A stretch of 64,000 nucleotides of DNA, taken from NCBI GenBank assembly GCA_963638365.1, contig CAVHRK010000037.1:1-64000 (forward strand), read 5' to 3'. A program made the position numbers and the translations under genes. Source of the DNA: Suilimivivens sp963638365. GTDB taxonomy: Bacteria > Bacillota > Clostridia > Lachnospirales > Lachnospiraceae. Shown here one piece after another: positions 7,184-15,734 of this stretch. The stretch's first letter is position 1; each line of letters opens with the position of its first letter. The notes under the pieces were generated by a model, which worked only from the letters and a program-made list of their open reading frames with translations, had not been told where the DNA came from and did not search any database.

Positions 7184-7801
7184 ATGAGTGTAAATGGAAT
7201 TACATCAGGTTCAGAAGCATACAGCACTTATACAACTGCTTCTGCCAAATCAACAACTGCAACAACGACAGACACAGAAAAGAAAACAAATACAACAACC
7301 GAAGCCGGTGCCGTATATGAGCCTTCTAAGGAGACTGCAACAGCTTCTGCGAAAAAGACCTACAAGCCGGATACTGCAACCATCGCAAAGCTGAAAGCAG
7401 ATGCGGATGCAAGAACCGAACAGCTTCGCAGTCTTGTAGAAAAGATGATCACCAAGCAGGGACAGACCTATGGTAAGGCCAATGACATCTGGAGTGTATT
7501 ATCCAGTGGCAACTTCACCGTAGATGCTGCTACCAAAGCACAGGCACAGGCTGATATTGCTGATGATGGTTATTGGGGCGTTTCCCAGACATCCAGCCGT
7601 ATTCTTGATTTTGCAACTGCTTTAACAGGCGGTGATCCGAGCAAGATTGAAGAGATGCGTAATGCATTTAAGAAAGGTTATGCACAGGCTGAGAAGACCT
7701 GGGGCGGTAAGCTTCCGGAGATTTCCCAGAAGACCTATGATGCCGTTATGGAAGGTTTTGATAAGCTTGCCAAAGAAGCAGGACTTGATACCTCGAACTA
7801 A
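7184..7801 (+). CDS. Conserved hypothetical protein, low-complexity N-terminus
   Basis: 205 residues with no signal peptide or membrane segment. The first 60 residues are very rich in Thr, Ser and Ala (TTASAKSTTATTTDT). The rest is helical with a recognisable tail, KTWGGKLPEISQKTYDAVME, that I have seen in unnamed Lachnospiraceae proteins; I cannot give a function. The N-terminus (MSVNGITSG) resembles that of proteins exported by the flagellar apparatus, and a possible sigma-28 promoter stands upstream, so a motility-linked role is conceivable. GGGAGG lies eight bases before the ATG. A strong terminator follows. Confidence 0.7.
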   Translation: MSVNGITSGSEAYSTYTTASAKSTTATTTDTEKKTNTTTEAGAVYEPSKETATASAKKTYKPDTATIAKLKADADARTEQLRSLVEKMITKQGQTYGKANDIWSVLSSGNFTVDAATKAQAQADIADDGYWGVSQTSSRILDFATALTGGDPSKIEEMRNAFKKGYAQAEKTWGGKLPEISQKTYDAVMEGFDKLAKEAGLDTSN

Positions 7802-7842
7802 ATGGCAGGATACAGGTTTGAGTTTGAATAAGTAAGGAACAG

Positions 7843-7892
7843 AAACCGGCTTTTCGTATATGGATTTTATCTGTATATGCGGAGCCGGTTTT
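7843..7892 (+). terminator. Terminator after the gene at 7184
   Basis: AAACCGGCT (7843-7851) pairs with AGCCGGTTT (7883-7891), with further pairing GTATAT/ATATGC inside, then a short T run. Confidence 0.75.
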
Positions 7893-7939
7893 GGGTTATA
7901 TAATTTGCAAATACCATATATAGTGCTTGACATGATGTG

Positions 7940-7963
7940 GTACAATATAATTAAGAATTGTAC
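7940..7963. promoter_or_regulatory. Promoter-overlapping inverted repeat of the GNAT pair
   Basis: GTACAAT (7940-7946) and ATTGTAC (7957-7963) are perfect complements around ATAATTAAGA; the left arm overlaps a TATAAT (7945-7950). A TTGACA sits at 7927-7932, but its spacing to that -10 is too short for a standard promoter. A repressor bound here would block transcription, as expected for an autoregulated toxin-antitoxin operon. Confidence 0.5.
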
Positions 7964-8008
7964 AGTTGTAAATAATATTTTGATAAATTATGACAGGAGG
8001 CGGAATGA

Positions 8009-8188
8009 ATGGCAACATCTACGTTTAGTAAGCAGTTTGCAGTAAATCAGGAAAAAGCAACAGAATTTGTAAACGCGATGTCTCAGGCAGTGACTCCCAC
8101 ATTGCACAAAGGCTTTCACTCTAATGCAGTTCATCTATCGCAAGAAGAAGAATTACGACAGAGATTGTCGAGGGCATTAAATAAATAG
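8009..8188 (+). CDS. Small protein, possible antitoxin of a GNAT toxin
   Basis: 59 residues beginning MATSTFSKQFAVNQEKA and ending LRQRLSRALNK. AGGAGG lies eight bases before the ATG. No DNA-binding motif is obvious. The stop TAG shares a base with the GTG start of the acetyltransferase that follows, so translation is coupled. Small size, coupling to a GNAT protein and an operator-like repeat at the promoter suggest an antitoxin; the sequence is not the usual DUF1778 antitoxin of TacT/AtaT systems. Confidence 0.65.
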   Translation: MATSTFSKQFAVNQEKATEFVNAMSQAVTPTLHKGFHSNAVHLSQEEELRQRLSRALNK

Positions 8189-8796
8189 TGATAAATTATA
8201 AAGTAATACCGTTGGGAGAAATACTTAATAAAGAGTATAATGTACAATTAATTGAACAGGCTTTTAAAGAGTTCTCTTGTCAACGTGAAACTGACTTAGA
8301 GAACTTTTTAATACAGAAAGCAATTCCATATGAAAAAACAAATTATGGAAAAACTCATTTGATTATTGATGAAGATAAGCTTAAGAACGAAGGAAAGTTC
8401 GTTGTTGCTGCATACTTCACAATAGCACAGAATTCGATCGATATTTCACAATTATCTGGTAAGAAAAAACGTAAAATGCTTGGAGCATATCCCGGGCGAG
8501 ATTCCCTTAATTCAATTCCCTCATATTTAATCGGACAATTAGGAAGATGTGATGCTTACACTGGAAAGGAGCTAAGTGGGCAGCAGATCTTGGATGAGTG
8601 TTATCATGCAATCAGTATAGCGGCCAGAGTAGTGGGCGGTAATCTGCTTATTGTAGAATGCCGGGAATGTATGTATGATAAATTTTATGAGAAAAAAGGA
8701 TTCAAAAAGCTTTATGATGAATTAAGTGATGAGGGATTATATACACTTTATCAGAAAATTAATTTTGAAGATTATTGGAACAGATTTGAGAAGTAA
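8188..8796 (+). CDS. GNAT-family N-acetyltransferase, possible toxin
   Basis: 202 residues from a GTG start overlapping the upstream stop by one base. The GNAT core is visible: a strand and turn YLIGQLGRCDAYTGKELSG in place of the acetyl-CoA pyrophosphate loop, the helix QQILDECYHAISIA, a strand NLLIVECRE and the C-terminal FYEKKGFKKL. The R/QxxGxG/A loop is replaced by YTGKELSGQQ, which keeps the fold but is not canonical. Toxins of this family acetylate charged tRNA; other GNATs modify small molecules. The paired small gene favours the toxin reading but does not prove it. Confidence 0.75.
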   Translation: MINYKVIPLGEILNKEYNVQLIEQAFKEFSCQRETDLENFLIQKAIPYEKTNYGKTHLIIDEDKLKNEGKFVVAAYFTIAQNSIDISQLSGKKKRKMLGAYPGRDSLNSIPSYLIGQLGRCDAYTGKELSGQQILDECYHAISIAARVVGGNLLIVECRECMYDKFYEKKGFKKLYDELSDEGLYTLYQKINFEDYWNRFEK

Positions 8797-8846
8797 ATGT
8801 TTATGTGGATATCAATAATAAATTTTATAGTGATATGGAGCAGGAT

Positions 8847-10079
8847 ATGAATTTACGGAAAGAGTCAGATGAGATTATTGAAGAGGTGCTTTTGAGTGTG
8901 CAGCCGGATCGTGCCGTGAAAAAAGCATTAAGTCAGAAGCAGTTTCAGAAAGGAAAAATCTATCTTGTAGCGGTCGGTAAAGCAGCCTGGCAGATGGCAA
9001 AAGCAGCGTCTGAATGTTTAACAGACAAAATTACCAGAGGGATCGTGATTACAAAATATGATCACGTAAAGGGAGGAATTCCCAGGATTGAGTGCTGTGA
9101 GGCCGGGCATCCGCTTTCCGATGAAAATTCCTTCCGTTACACGCAGAAGATTCTGGACATGGTTTCAGGATTAAATAAAGAAGATACCGTGTTGTTTTTG
9201 CTTTCGGGTGGCGGATCGGCGTTGTTTGAGAAGCCGTTATTATCGGAAGAGGAACTGATCGATATCAACCATCAGTTATTGGCCTGTGGAGCAGACATTG
9301 TTGAAATCAATACGATCCGGAAAAGATTATCTGCAGTAAAAGGTGGAAAGTTTGCCCAATGCTGTGAACCGGCCAGCGTTTACAGCATCATATTAAGTGA
9401 TATTCTGGGAGACCCGGTTGACATGATTGCATCGGGACCGGCCTGTGCAGATCGATCAACCTGTGAAGAGGCGATGCGGATTGTAGAAAAATATCGGCTT
9501 TCCATCAGTAGTCAGGCAAAGCAGCTTCTGGAAACAGAAACACCGAAAACGGTAACAAATGCCGAGAATGTAGTCATGGGAAGCGTAAGGGAACTATGTA
9601 AGGCAACAGAAACAGCATGCCGCAGACGGGGATATCAGGTCACATTTTTAACAGATCGCCTGAACTGTGAGGCGAAAGAAGCCGGAACATTTCTGGCAGC
9701 GATTGCCCAAAGCCACCAGGGCTCATCTCAAAGTTTAGCCTTTCTTGCAGGTGGAGAAACGGTGGTGCATATCAGGGGGAATGGAAAAGGCGGAAGAAAT
9801 CAGGAACTGGCACTTTCGGCAGCAGAGGGAATTGCAGGACTTGAAAATACAGCAGTATTCAGCGTAGGAAGTGACGGAACGGACGGTCCTACCGATGCAG
9901 CAGGAGGGTATGTGGATCAGGATACGAAGTCTGCATTATCTGAAAAGGGATGGGATGTCTATGAGACATTGCAGAATAATGATGCCTACCATGCATTAGA
10001 AGCAGTAAATGGACTTATAATAACAGGACCCACCGGGACAAATGTAAATGATGTGTCGGTTCTGCTTATAAAACGATAA
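8847..10079 (+). CDS. Glycerate 2-kinase, MOFRL/GckA family
   Basis: Phosphorylates D-glycerate to 2-phosphoglycerate. 410 residues from the ATG at 8847, chosen because GGAG lies six bases upstream; a GTG at 8805 is in frame. Features of the family: VAVGKAAWQMAKAA near the start, GHPLSDENS, LLSGGGSALFEKP, NTIRKRLSAVKGGKFA, LSDILGDPVDMIASGP, and in the C-terminal MOFRL domain GGRNQELALSAA and GSDGTDGPTDAAGG. It stands alone, between the GNAT pair and ispE, with its own terminator. Confidence 0.92.
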   Translation: MNLRKESDEIIEEVLLSVQPDRAVKKALSQKQFQKGKIYLVAVGKAAWQMAKAASECLTDKITRGIVITKYDHVKGGIPRIECCEAGHPLSDENSFRYTQKILDMVSGLNKEDTVLFLLSGGGSALFEKPLLSEEELIDINHQLLACGADIVEINTIRKRLSAVKGGKFAQCCEPASVYSIILSDILGDPVDMIASGPACADRSTCEEAMRIVEKYRLSISSQAKQLLETETPKTVTNAENVVMGSVRELCKATETACRRRGYQVTFLTDRLNCEAKEAGTFLAAIAQSHQGSSQSLAFLAGGETVVHIRGNGKGGRNQELALSAAEGIAGLENTAVFSVGSDGTDGPTDAAGGYVDQDTKSALSEKGWDVYETLQNNDAYHALEAVNGLIITGPTGTNVNDVSVLLIKR

Positions 10080-10102
10080 TTCAGGTACGATGGGGACAAC
10101 TT

Positions 10103-10138
10103 GAGCCTTGGAATAAAGTTTTGCTCCGGGCTCTTTTT
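10103..10138 (+). terminator. Terminator after glycerate kinase
   Basis: GAGCC-TT-GGA (from 10103) pairs with TCC-G-GGCTC, followed by five T. Confidence 0.65.
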
Positions 10139-10246
10139 GTATATACAAAGGGAGAGTAATGAGTCGCCCAGCATATTGACGAACCCACCATCCTTGTATA
10201 TAATTAAGTACATCTTTGTATACACAATACAGAAAGAAGAACAAAC

Positions 10247-11116
10247 ATGAATCAGATCGTCAGGAAAGCTTATGCCAAGATCAATCTGGGGCTGGATGTG
10301 GTACGCAGACGCCCGGATGGATACCATGAAGTAAAGATGATCATGCAGACGATTTCACTGCATGATGAATTACGTTTTGAAGAGATTGAAGGGAAAGAAA
10401 TTATTCTTGCATCGAATGACAATCCGCTTCTGCCGGAGGATGCGAAGGATAATCTTATTTATAAGGCAGCAGAGTGCATCCGCAGGGAATATGGAATGGA
10501 CCGTGGAGTGAAGATTACCCTGCAGAAAAATATTCCGATTGCAGCCGGAATGGCAGGGGGAAGTACCGATGCGGCGGCTGTTTTTCATGGACTGAATGAA
10601 CTCTGGCAGCTTTCCATGAGCATGGAGAAGATGCAGGAGTTTTCGGTAAAGCTGGGCGCAGATATTCCCTACTGCATCATGGGAGGAACGGCACTTTCGG
10701 AGGGGATTGGAGAGATTCTGACACCACTTCCGGCACCGCCGCATGCGTATATTCTGATTGCCAAGCCGGACATCAGTGTTTCCACGAAGTTTGTCTATGA
10801 GAATCTTCATGTGGATACCTTGCAAAAGCATCCGGATATTGATGGTATGGTGGAGGCCATCCGGAACGGAGATCTCCACGGAATTACCAATCGTATGGAA
10901 AATGTACTGGAAACGGTTACCGAAAAGGCCTATCCTGTCATTTCGGAGATTAAGGAGAAGATGCGTGAAGAAGGAGCCCTCAATGCCTTAATGAGCGGAT
11001 CCGGGCCGACGGTATTTGGAATTTTTGAGGAAGAGGACAAGGCGCAGAAGGCAGCAGATGAGATCCGGGAACAGGAACTGAGCAATCAGATTTTTGTAAC
11101 AATGTTTGTAAATTAG
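10247..11116 (+). CDS. ispE: 4-diphosphocytidyl-2-C-methyl-D-erythritol kinase (IspE)
   Basis: GHMP kinase of the MEP isoprenoid pathway, 289 residues. N-terminal AYAKINLGLDVVRRRPDGYH, ATP loop PIAAGMAGGSTDAAAVFHGL (about 96-115), GADIPYCIMGGTA and the C-terminal ALMSGSGPTVFGIF are all present. The ribosome binding site is weak (AAAGAAG). A GntR regulator follows 52 bases later and the chain continues to murI, so they may be one transcription unit. Confidence 0.96.
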   Translation: MNQIVRKAYAKINLGLDVVRRRPDGYHEVKMIMQTISLHDELRFEEIEGKEIILASNDNPLLPEDAKDNLIYKAAECIRREYGMDRGVKITLQKNIPIAAGMAGGSTDAAAVFHGLNELWQLSMSMEKMQEFSVKLGADIPYCIMGGTALSEGIGEILTPLPAPPHAYILIAKPDISVSTKFVYENLHVDTLQKHPDIDGMVEAIRNGDLHGITNRMENVLETVTEKAYPVISEIKEKMREEGALNALMSGSGPTVFGIFEEEDKAQKAADEIREQELSNQIFVTMFVN

Positions 11117-11168
11117 TAATTGTAACCCATTGACCTGTGTTTTAGGAAAGGATATAACAGGACAGCCT

Positions 11169-11858
11169 ATGGAGAGCCAGTTTGACATTGATATGAATGA
11201 ATTTCTACCCTTGCGGGAAGTAGTGTTTAACACCCTGCGTAAAGCGATTCTCACAGGTCAGTTAAAGCCGGGAGACCGGCTGATGGAAGTGCATCTTGCG
11301 AATAAACTGGGAGTGAGCCGGACACCGATCCGGGAAGCAATTCATAAGCTGGAACAGGAAGGGCTTGTGACGATGGTACCGCGGCGTGGTGCCGAGGTAG
11401 CAAAGATTACGGAGCGAAGCCTGCAGGATGTATTGGAAGTGCGACGCGCTCTGGATGTTTTGAGTGTAGAGCTTGCGTGCGAACGGATTTCAGAAGAAGA
11501 GCTTGAACAGTTAAAGAAAGCCTGCCGTCAGTTTGAAGAAGCAACGCACAGTGGGGATACAACAGCGATTGCGAAGGCCGATGTGGCTTATCACGATATT
11601 ATTGTGCAGGCAACCGGAAACCAGCGTCTGCAGCAGTTAGTCAATCATCTTGCAGAGCAGATGTACCGTTACCGTTTCGTTTATCTTAAGGATATCAGCC
11701 AGCATGAGAAGCTGGTGGAGGAGCACCGGGAAATTTTGGAATGCATTGTGCAGCGGGATAAAAAGAAGGCATCGGAAGCGGCAAAGAAGCATATTGATAA
11801 TCAGGAGAGTTCGATTATTCAGCAGATCCGTCTGGAAAATCAAAATATTCTCGTTTAA
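11169..11858 (+). CDS. GntR-family (FadR/FCD) transcriptional regulator
   Basis: 229 residues. Winged HTH at the N-terminus (LREVVFNTLRKAILTGQLKPG, then LGVSRTPIREAIHKLEQEGL) and an FCD effector domain with the metal-binding pattern D in AKADVAYHDI, H in EEHREIL and H in AAKKHIDNQ. Start chosen at 11169, where AGGA lies eight bases upstream; an earlier TTG at 11130 is in frame but has no binding site. FCD regulators usually respond to organic or sugar acids; the ligand cannot be told from the housekeeping neighbours. Confidence 0.9.
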   Translation: MESQFDIDMNEFLPLREVVFNTLRKAILTGQLKPGDRLMEVHLANKLGVSRTPIREAIHKLEQEGLVTMVPRRGAEVAKITERSLQDVLEVRRALDVLSVELACERISEEELEQLKKACRQFEEATHSGDTTAIAKADVAYHDIIVQATGNQRLQQLVNHLAEQMYRYRFVYLKDISQHEKLVEEHREILECIVQRDKKKASEAAKKHIDNQESSIIQQIRLENQNILV

Positions 11859-11860
11859 AC

Positions 11861-11889
11861 CAATAGGAATCCGGTTACACTTCCTATTG
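11861..11889. promoter_or_regulatory. Inverted repeat between the GntR gene and the small membrane protein gene
   Basis: CAATAGGAA (11861-11869) and TTCCTATTG (11881-11889) are perfect complements. No T run follows, so it is either a processing or pausing hairpin or an operator. Confidence 0.45.
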
Positions 11890-11932
11890 TGATAAAGCAG
11901 AAGAAAGGCTTTACACGGAAAGGAAGAAAGAT

Positions 11933-12187
11933 ATGGCAGACCGGATGATGGAACGGCAGACCGTTCCAATGGAAATAGAACAGAAGGAAGAACGGAACGT
12001 TTCAAAGAGATGTATCCGAAGAAAGGTAATCGAGGCAGCTATCCTGCTTGCAGGAATGGTGAGCTTCTGGGGATTTCTTTATCCGGAACTTTCTCTGACA
12101 GAGGATGCACAGGTTAAGAGCTATATTGCCATGCATATAAAAGAGTGGGCAGTGGCAACATCCTTCTTAAATTCAGGAGGTCTTTGA
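11933..12187 (+). CDS. Small predicted membrane protein upstream of murI
   Basis: 84 residues: a charged N-terminal half (VPMEIEQKEERNVSKR) and one membrane helix at about 33-53 (VIEAAILLAGMVSFWGFLYP). Not recognised. Its TGA overlaps the murI ATG (TGATG), which ties its translation to that of glutamate racemase. Confidence 0.7.
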   Translation: MADRMMERQTVPMEIEQKEERNVSKRCIRRKVIEAAILLAGMVSFWGFLYPELSLTEDAQVKSYIAMHIKEWAVATSFLNSGGL

Positions 12188-13008
12188 TGACAAACAAAAA
12201 TGCACCCATCGGAGTGTTTGATTCCGGTGTGGGCGGACTTACGGTGATGAAGGAAATCATGCACCAGATTCCCAATGAGAAGATTATTTATTTTGGAGAT
12301 ACGGCAAGAGTTCCTTACGGAAATAAATCGAAAGATACGGTACTGCGGTTTTCAAGACAGATCGTGCGGTTCTTAAGAACGCAGGAGGTGAAAGCCATTG
12401 TGATTGCCTGCAATACGGCAAGTGCCTATGCCCTTCCGGACATTGAAAAGGAAATAGATATCCCGATTATCGGGGTGGTGCGTCCGGGAGCGAAGGTGGC
12501 AGCGCAGGTAACCCAAAATGGAAAGGTTGGTGTCATCGCGACAGAAGGAACGATCAACAGTCACATTTACGCCGATTACATACAGGAAATTAATGCACAG
12601 GCAACCGTGATCGGAAAGGCCTGTCCATTATTTGTACCGCTGGCAGAGGAAGGTCTGTGGGAGGATCCGGTCACAGATGAAATCGCCAGAAGGTATCTGG
12701 CAGAGCTCATTGATATTGGAATCGATACCCTGATTCTTGGGTGTACGCATTATCCGCTGATCCGGAATACGATTGGCAGAATCATGGGAGATCAGGTAGC
12801 GCTTGTAAACCCGGCGTACGAGACGGCGCGGGAATTAAAGGAGCTTTTGCGGGAAAAGGATCTGTTAAACGAGGAAACACATCGGCTGGGAGAGGAGCAG
12901 TACCGGTTCTTCGTCAGTGATGGTGCAGACAAATTTAAGACCTTTGCCAATTCTATTATCAAATATGGAATTCTGTCAGCAAAAGTGGTTCCGATTGAGG
13001 ATTATTAA
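12187..13008 (+). CDS. murI: Glutamate racemase (MurI)
   Basis: Makes D-glutamate for peptidoglycan. 273 residues with both catalytic cysteines in context: IACNTASAYALPD and LGCTHYPLIRN; the N-terminal GVFDSGVGGLTVMKEI is diagnostic. Start fixed at 12187 by GGAGG seven bases upstream and by the overlap with the preceding stop. A DUF1934 gene follows after one base. Confidence 0.97.
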   Translation: MTNKNAPIGVFDSGVGGLTVMKEIMHQIPNEKIIYFGDTARVPYGNKSKDTVLRFSRQIVRFLRTQEVKAIVIACNTASAYALPDIEKEIDIPIIGVVRPGAKVAAQVTQNGKVGVIATEGTINSHIYADYIQEINAQATVIGKACPLFVPLAEEGLWEDPVTDEIARRYLAELIDIGIDTLILGCTHYPLIRNTIGRIMGDQVALVNPAYETARELKELLREKDLLNEETHRLGEEQYRFFVSDGADKFKTFANSIIKYGILSAKVVPIEDY

Positions 13009-13009
13009 A

Positions 13010-13453
13010 ATGGAGAAAGAAATTTTATTTTCATTAAAAGGGCTGCGGATGAGCCAGGAGGATCAGGAAGAACTGGAAACCATCACGGCAGCGGAATATT
13101 ATCTTCGCAACGACCATCACTATATCGTATATGATGAGGTTATGGAAGGCTTTGAAGAGGCGACAAAGAATATTTTCAAGTTTGACGGTTCGTGCCTCGA
13201 AGTAACCAAGCGGGGAGCCGTCAATGTACATATGCTGTTTGAAGAGCAGAAAAAGAATATGACGACCTATCATACGCCGTTTGGAGATATTCTGATCGGA
13301 ATTGATACGGAGAAGATTGAAGTATCCGAGGAAGAAAACAAGATCCATGTTCATGTGGATTATTCACTGGAGGCCAATTACCAGCATCTGGCGAACTGTA
13401 AGATTGATATGAAGATTTGTCCCAAAAAGGAAGGAGCTAAGCTGTTTACTTAA
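13010..13453 (+). CDS. DUF1934 (YwiB-like) beta-barrel protein
   Basis: 147 residues, a small cytoplasmic calycin-like beta-barrel protein family (DUF1934) common in Firmicutes and usually beside cell-wall or tRNA synthetase genes; function unknown. Typical features: HYIVYDE, a central KFDGSCLEVTKRG, MLFEEQKKNMTTYHTPFGDI, and a final DYSLEANYQHLANCKIDM. GAGG is nine bases upstream. Its last codons overlap by eight bases with the convergent gene and lie in the shared terminator. Confidence 0.88.
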   Translation: MEKEILFSLKGLRMSQEDQEELETITAAEYYLRNDHHYIVYDEVMEGFEEATKNIFKFDGSCLEVTKRGAVNVHMLFEEQKKNMTTYHTPFGDILIGIDTEKIEVSEEENKIHVHVDYSLEANYQHLANCKIDMKICPKKEGAKLFT

Positions 13454-13475
13454 CAGGCTTAGCTCCAGCTTTTTC
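13433..13475. terminator. Bidirectional terminator between convergent genes
   Basis: GGAGCTAAGC (13433-13442) pairs perfectly with GCTTAGCTCC (13457-13466); T-rich tracts follow on both strands. It lies across the ends of both coding regions. Confidence 0.85.
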
Positions 13476-13922
13476 TTGTAATTTTTCGGTGGTACGTGCA
13501 AGCCATCCCTTTTTCTTCTTGGGAGTAACAACCGGCTTGCCGTGTAATCCCTTTACATCGGTGATGTAAATACCGCTGATTACGGCTTTGACTTCTTTCT
13601 TAACCGGAACAGAATCGAAGATCTTCTCTTCGCATACCAAAGACATGACCTGTGGTCCGACCTTTGCTTTCACAATGGGAAGCTTGGAGGAACGCATCAG
13701 CTTCGGGGCCTGTTCGATAACGGCCTGGGGAAGTCCGGAATCCTTGAGTTTCATGCGTTTCTTATCAATAATCAGCATGGAAACGGTCTGCTTCATGGCA
13801 TCAATCTGCTGCTGTTGTTCGGCCTGACGCTTCTGGGCCTTCTTACCTAAGAAGTAGAGCGCAACCACAGCAATAATTAAAATCGCCAGAATAACCAATA
13901 ATACAATAGTAACTGTGTTCAC
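13446..13922 (-). CDS. Conserved membrane-anchored protein of unknown function
   Basis: 158 residues. One N-terminal membrane helix (about 4-24, IVLLVILAILIIAVVALYF), a short Lys/Gln-rich coiled segment (KKAQKRQAEQQQQID), and a basic cytoplasmic domain with KMKLKDSGLP-like sequence, KVGPQVMSLVCEEKIFDS and a basic tail. No known catalytic motif. GGAGGG lies eight bases before the start. It is convergent with the DUF1934 gene. Confidence 0.7.
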   Translation of the reverse strand: MNTVTIVLLVILAILIIAVVALYFLGKKAQKRQAEQQQQIDAMKQTVSMLIIDKKRMKLKDSGLPQAVIEQAPKLMRSSKLPIVKAKVGPQVMSLVCEEKIFDSVPVKKEVKAVISGIYITDVKGLHGKPVVTPKKKKGWLARTTEKLQEKAGAKPVK

Positions 13923-14050
13923 GGGGAACCCTCCTTTATGCTAATCTAAAAAGATTATGCAAGGAATATTTTAGCATTGTTTATTGAAATAGTCCAGTTT
14001 TTCCATTACAATAATATATAAATTTCTAAGGAATGGGAAAGGCGATAAAA

Positions 14051-15523
14051 ATGGCAGCGGTTTTGCAGGTTTTGCATGATATGATTTCCTTTATATTTTC
14101 GCATCTTCTGATCATCAATGTGCTTCTGAGTATTGTGGTGGTCTTTTTTCAGCGGCGGAATCCGAAATCGGTATGGGCATGGCTCCTGATTCTGTATTTC
14201 ATTCCGGTGCTGGGATTCGTGTTTTATCTGCTGTTGGGTGCGGATATGCATAAGAGGAAGATGTTCCGTACCAAGGAGATCGAAGACCGTCTGGCGAATG
14301 CGATCAGGCGTCAGGAGCTGATGATTCAGAGCCAGGAACTGAAGGAAAAGTATCCGGGCGTCACGGATTATTCGGATCTTGTGATGTATCATCTGCATAC
14401 CACGAGTGCCATGCTGACCGATGACAATGACATGGAATTCTTTGTGAATGGAGAGGATAAGTTCGCAGCCCTTAAGGAGGACATGAGGAATGCGAAGAAA
14501 TCCATTCATATCCAGTACTATATTATTAAGAACGATGAGCTGTTCCAGAGTATTGTTGAGATTTTGAAGGAAAAGGCCAAGGAAGGCGTAGAAGTCCGCA
14601 TTCTTTATGATTCCATGGGATGCTGGAAGATGCGTAAGAAGATCTGGAAGCAGTTGGAAAAGGAAGGTATTCAATGTACCGAGTTCTTCCCAGCTTTAGT
14701 AGGCAGGCTGCATCTTCGGATCAACTACCGGAATCACCGTAAGATCGTGGTAATCGATGACCGCATCGGATATGTGGGCGGCTTTAACATTGGTAAGGAA
14801 TATATTGACAAGGATCCGAAATTCGGTCATTGGCGGGATACGCATATGAGAATTACCGGATCGTGTGTGACCGCACTGGAAGCCCGGTTTATCCTGGACT
14901 GGAACTTTGCAGACCGAAAGCGTCTTCTTTCCTATGAAGATTACATGGATAATCTCAAAGTAAAGCATACGGGTAAGTCACCGGTTCAGATTATTACGAG
15001 CGGACCCGACTCCCATGATGAATATATCCGTAATACTTATGTGCGTATGATTCATAAGGCGCGCAAGAGTATTTATATCCAGACTCCGTATTTTATTCCG
15101 GATGAATCATTGATGACTGCGCTACAGATTGCGATTCATTCCGGCGTGGAAGTGAACATTATGATTCCATGCAAGCCGGATCATCCGTTTGTTTACTGGG
15201 CAACCTATTCCTATGTGGGAGAACTTGTCTTAGAAGGAGCGAACTGTTATACCTATGAAAACGGCTTTCTGCATGCAAAGGGCATCATTGTCGATGATAT
15301 GGTGTTCTGCTATGGAACAGCCAATATGGATATCCGGTCCTTTGAGCTTGACTTTGAGGTCAATGCCATTGTCTATGATGAAGACAAGGCAAAACAGATG
15401 GTGGAATTTTTCAAGCAGGATGTGGAGCAGTCCAAGCTTCTTACCAAGAATAAATATCAGAGCCGCGGGCTTTTCATCCGGTTCAAGGAACAGATCAGCC
15501 GGCTGCTGTCCCCATTGCTTTAA
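14051..15523 (+). CDS. cls: Cardiolipin synthase (phospholipase D family)
   Basis: Condenses two phosphatidylglycerols into cardiolipin at the membrane. 490 residues, two N-terminal membrane helices (about 15-33 and 43-63), then two HKD motifs: HRKIVVIDDRIGYVGGFN (about residue 230) and HAKGIIVDDMVFCYGTANMD (about 410). The start at 14051 has AAAGG eight bases upstream; the ATG at 14033 is too close to its AAGG. Monocistronic. Its 3' flank holds a set of folded repeats. Confidence 0.95.
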   Translation: MAAVLQVLHDMISFIFSHLLIINVLLSIVVVFFQRRNPKSVWAWLLILYFIPVLGFVFYLLLGADMHKRKMFRTKEIEDRLANAIRRQELMIQSQELKEKYPGVTDYSDLVMYHLHTTSAMLTDDNDMEFFVNGEDKFAALKEDMRNAKKSIHIQYYIIKNDELFQSIVEILKEKAKEGVEVRILYDSMGCWKMRKKIWKQLEKEGIQCTEFFPALVGRLHLRINYRNHRKIVVIDDRIGYVGGFNIGKEYIDKDPKFGHWRDTHMRITGSCVTALEARFILDWNFADRKRLLSYEDYMDNLKVKHTGKSPVQIITSGPDSHDEYIRNTYVRMIHKARKSIYIQTPYFIPDESLMTALQIAIHSGVEVNIMIPCKPDHPFVYWATYSYVGELVLEGANCYTYENGFLHAKGIIVDDMVFCYGTANMDIRSFELDFEVNAIVYDEDKAKQMVEFFKQDVEQSKLLTKNKYQSRGLFIRFKEQISRLLSPLL

Positions 15524-15570
15524 ACCTTAAAATATGGTAAAGTTGACAGGATGAGGGAGAAAAGTGGTAA

Positions 15571-15715
15571 AGATGTTACTGCTTATACAGCAGCCAGACA
15601 TTTACTGTCAGGCTGCGTAAGAACATGATTCAAGTGTGAGCAGGCTCTTTTGCGTAGCAAAACTTTAAATGAGCCTGCGAATTGTTACTGGAACGAGGTA
15701 CGAGTGAACAGTAAG
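15571..15715 (+). repeat. Folded intergenic repeat region after cls (member C)
   Basis: Nested hairpins: GCAGCCAGACA (15590-15600) with TGTCAGGCTGC (15606-15616), and GCAGGCTC (15640-15647) with GAGCCTGC (15671-15678). The right end, TTGTTACTGGAACGAGGTACG followed by GAACAGTAA, forms another stem. It shares the TAGTTAC/GTTAC style ends with the elements at 2186 and 47856 but no long identity could be shown. Confidence 0.45.
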
Positions 15716-15734
15716 AAAGGATTTTTGGAGGAGA

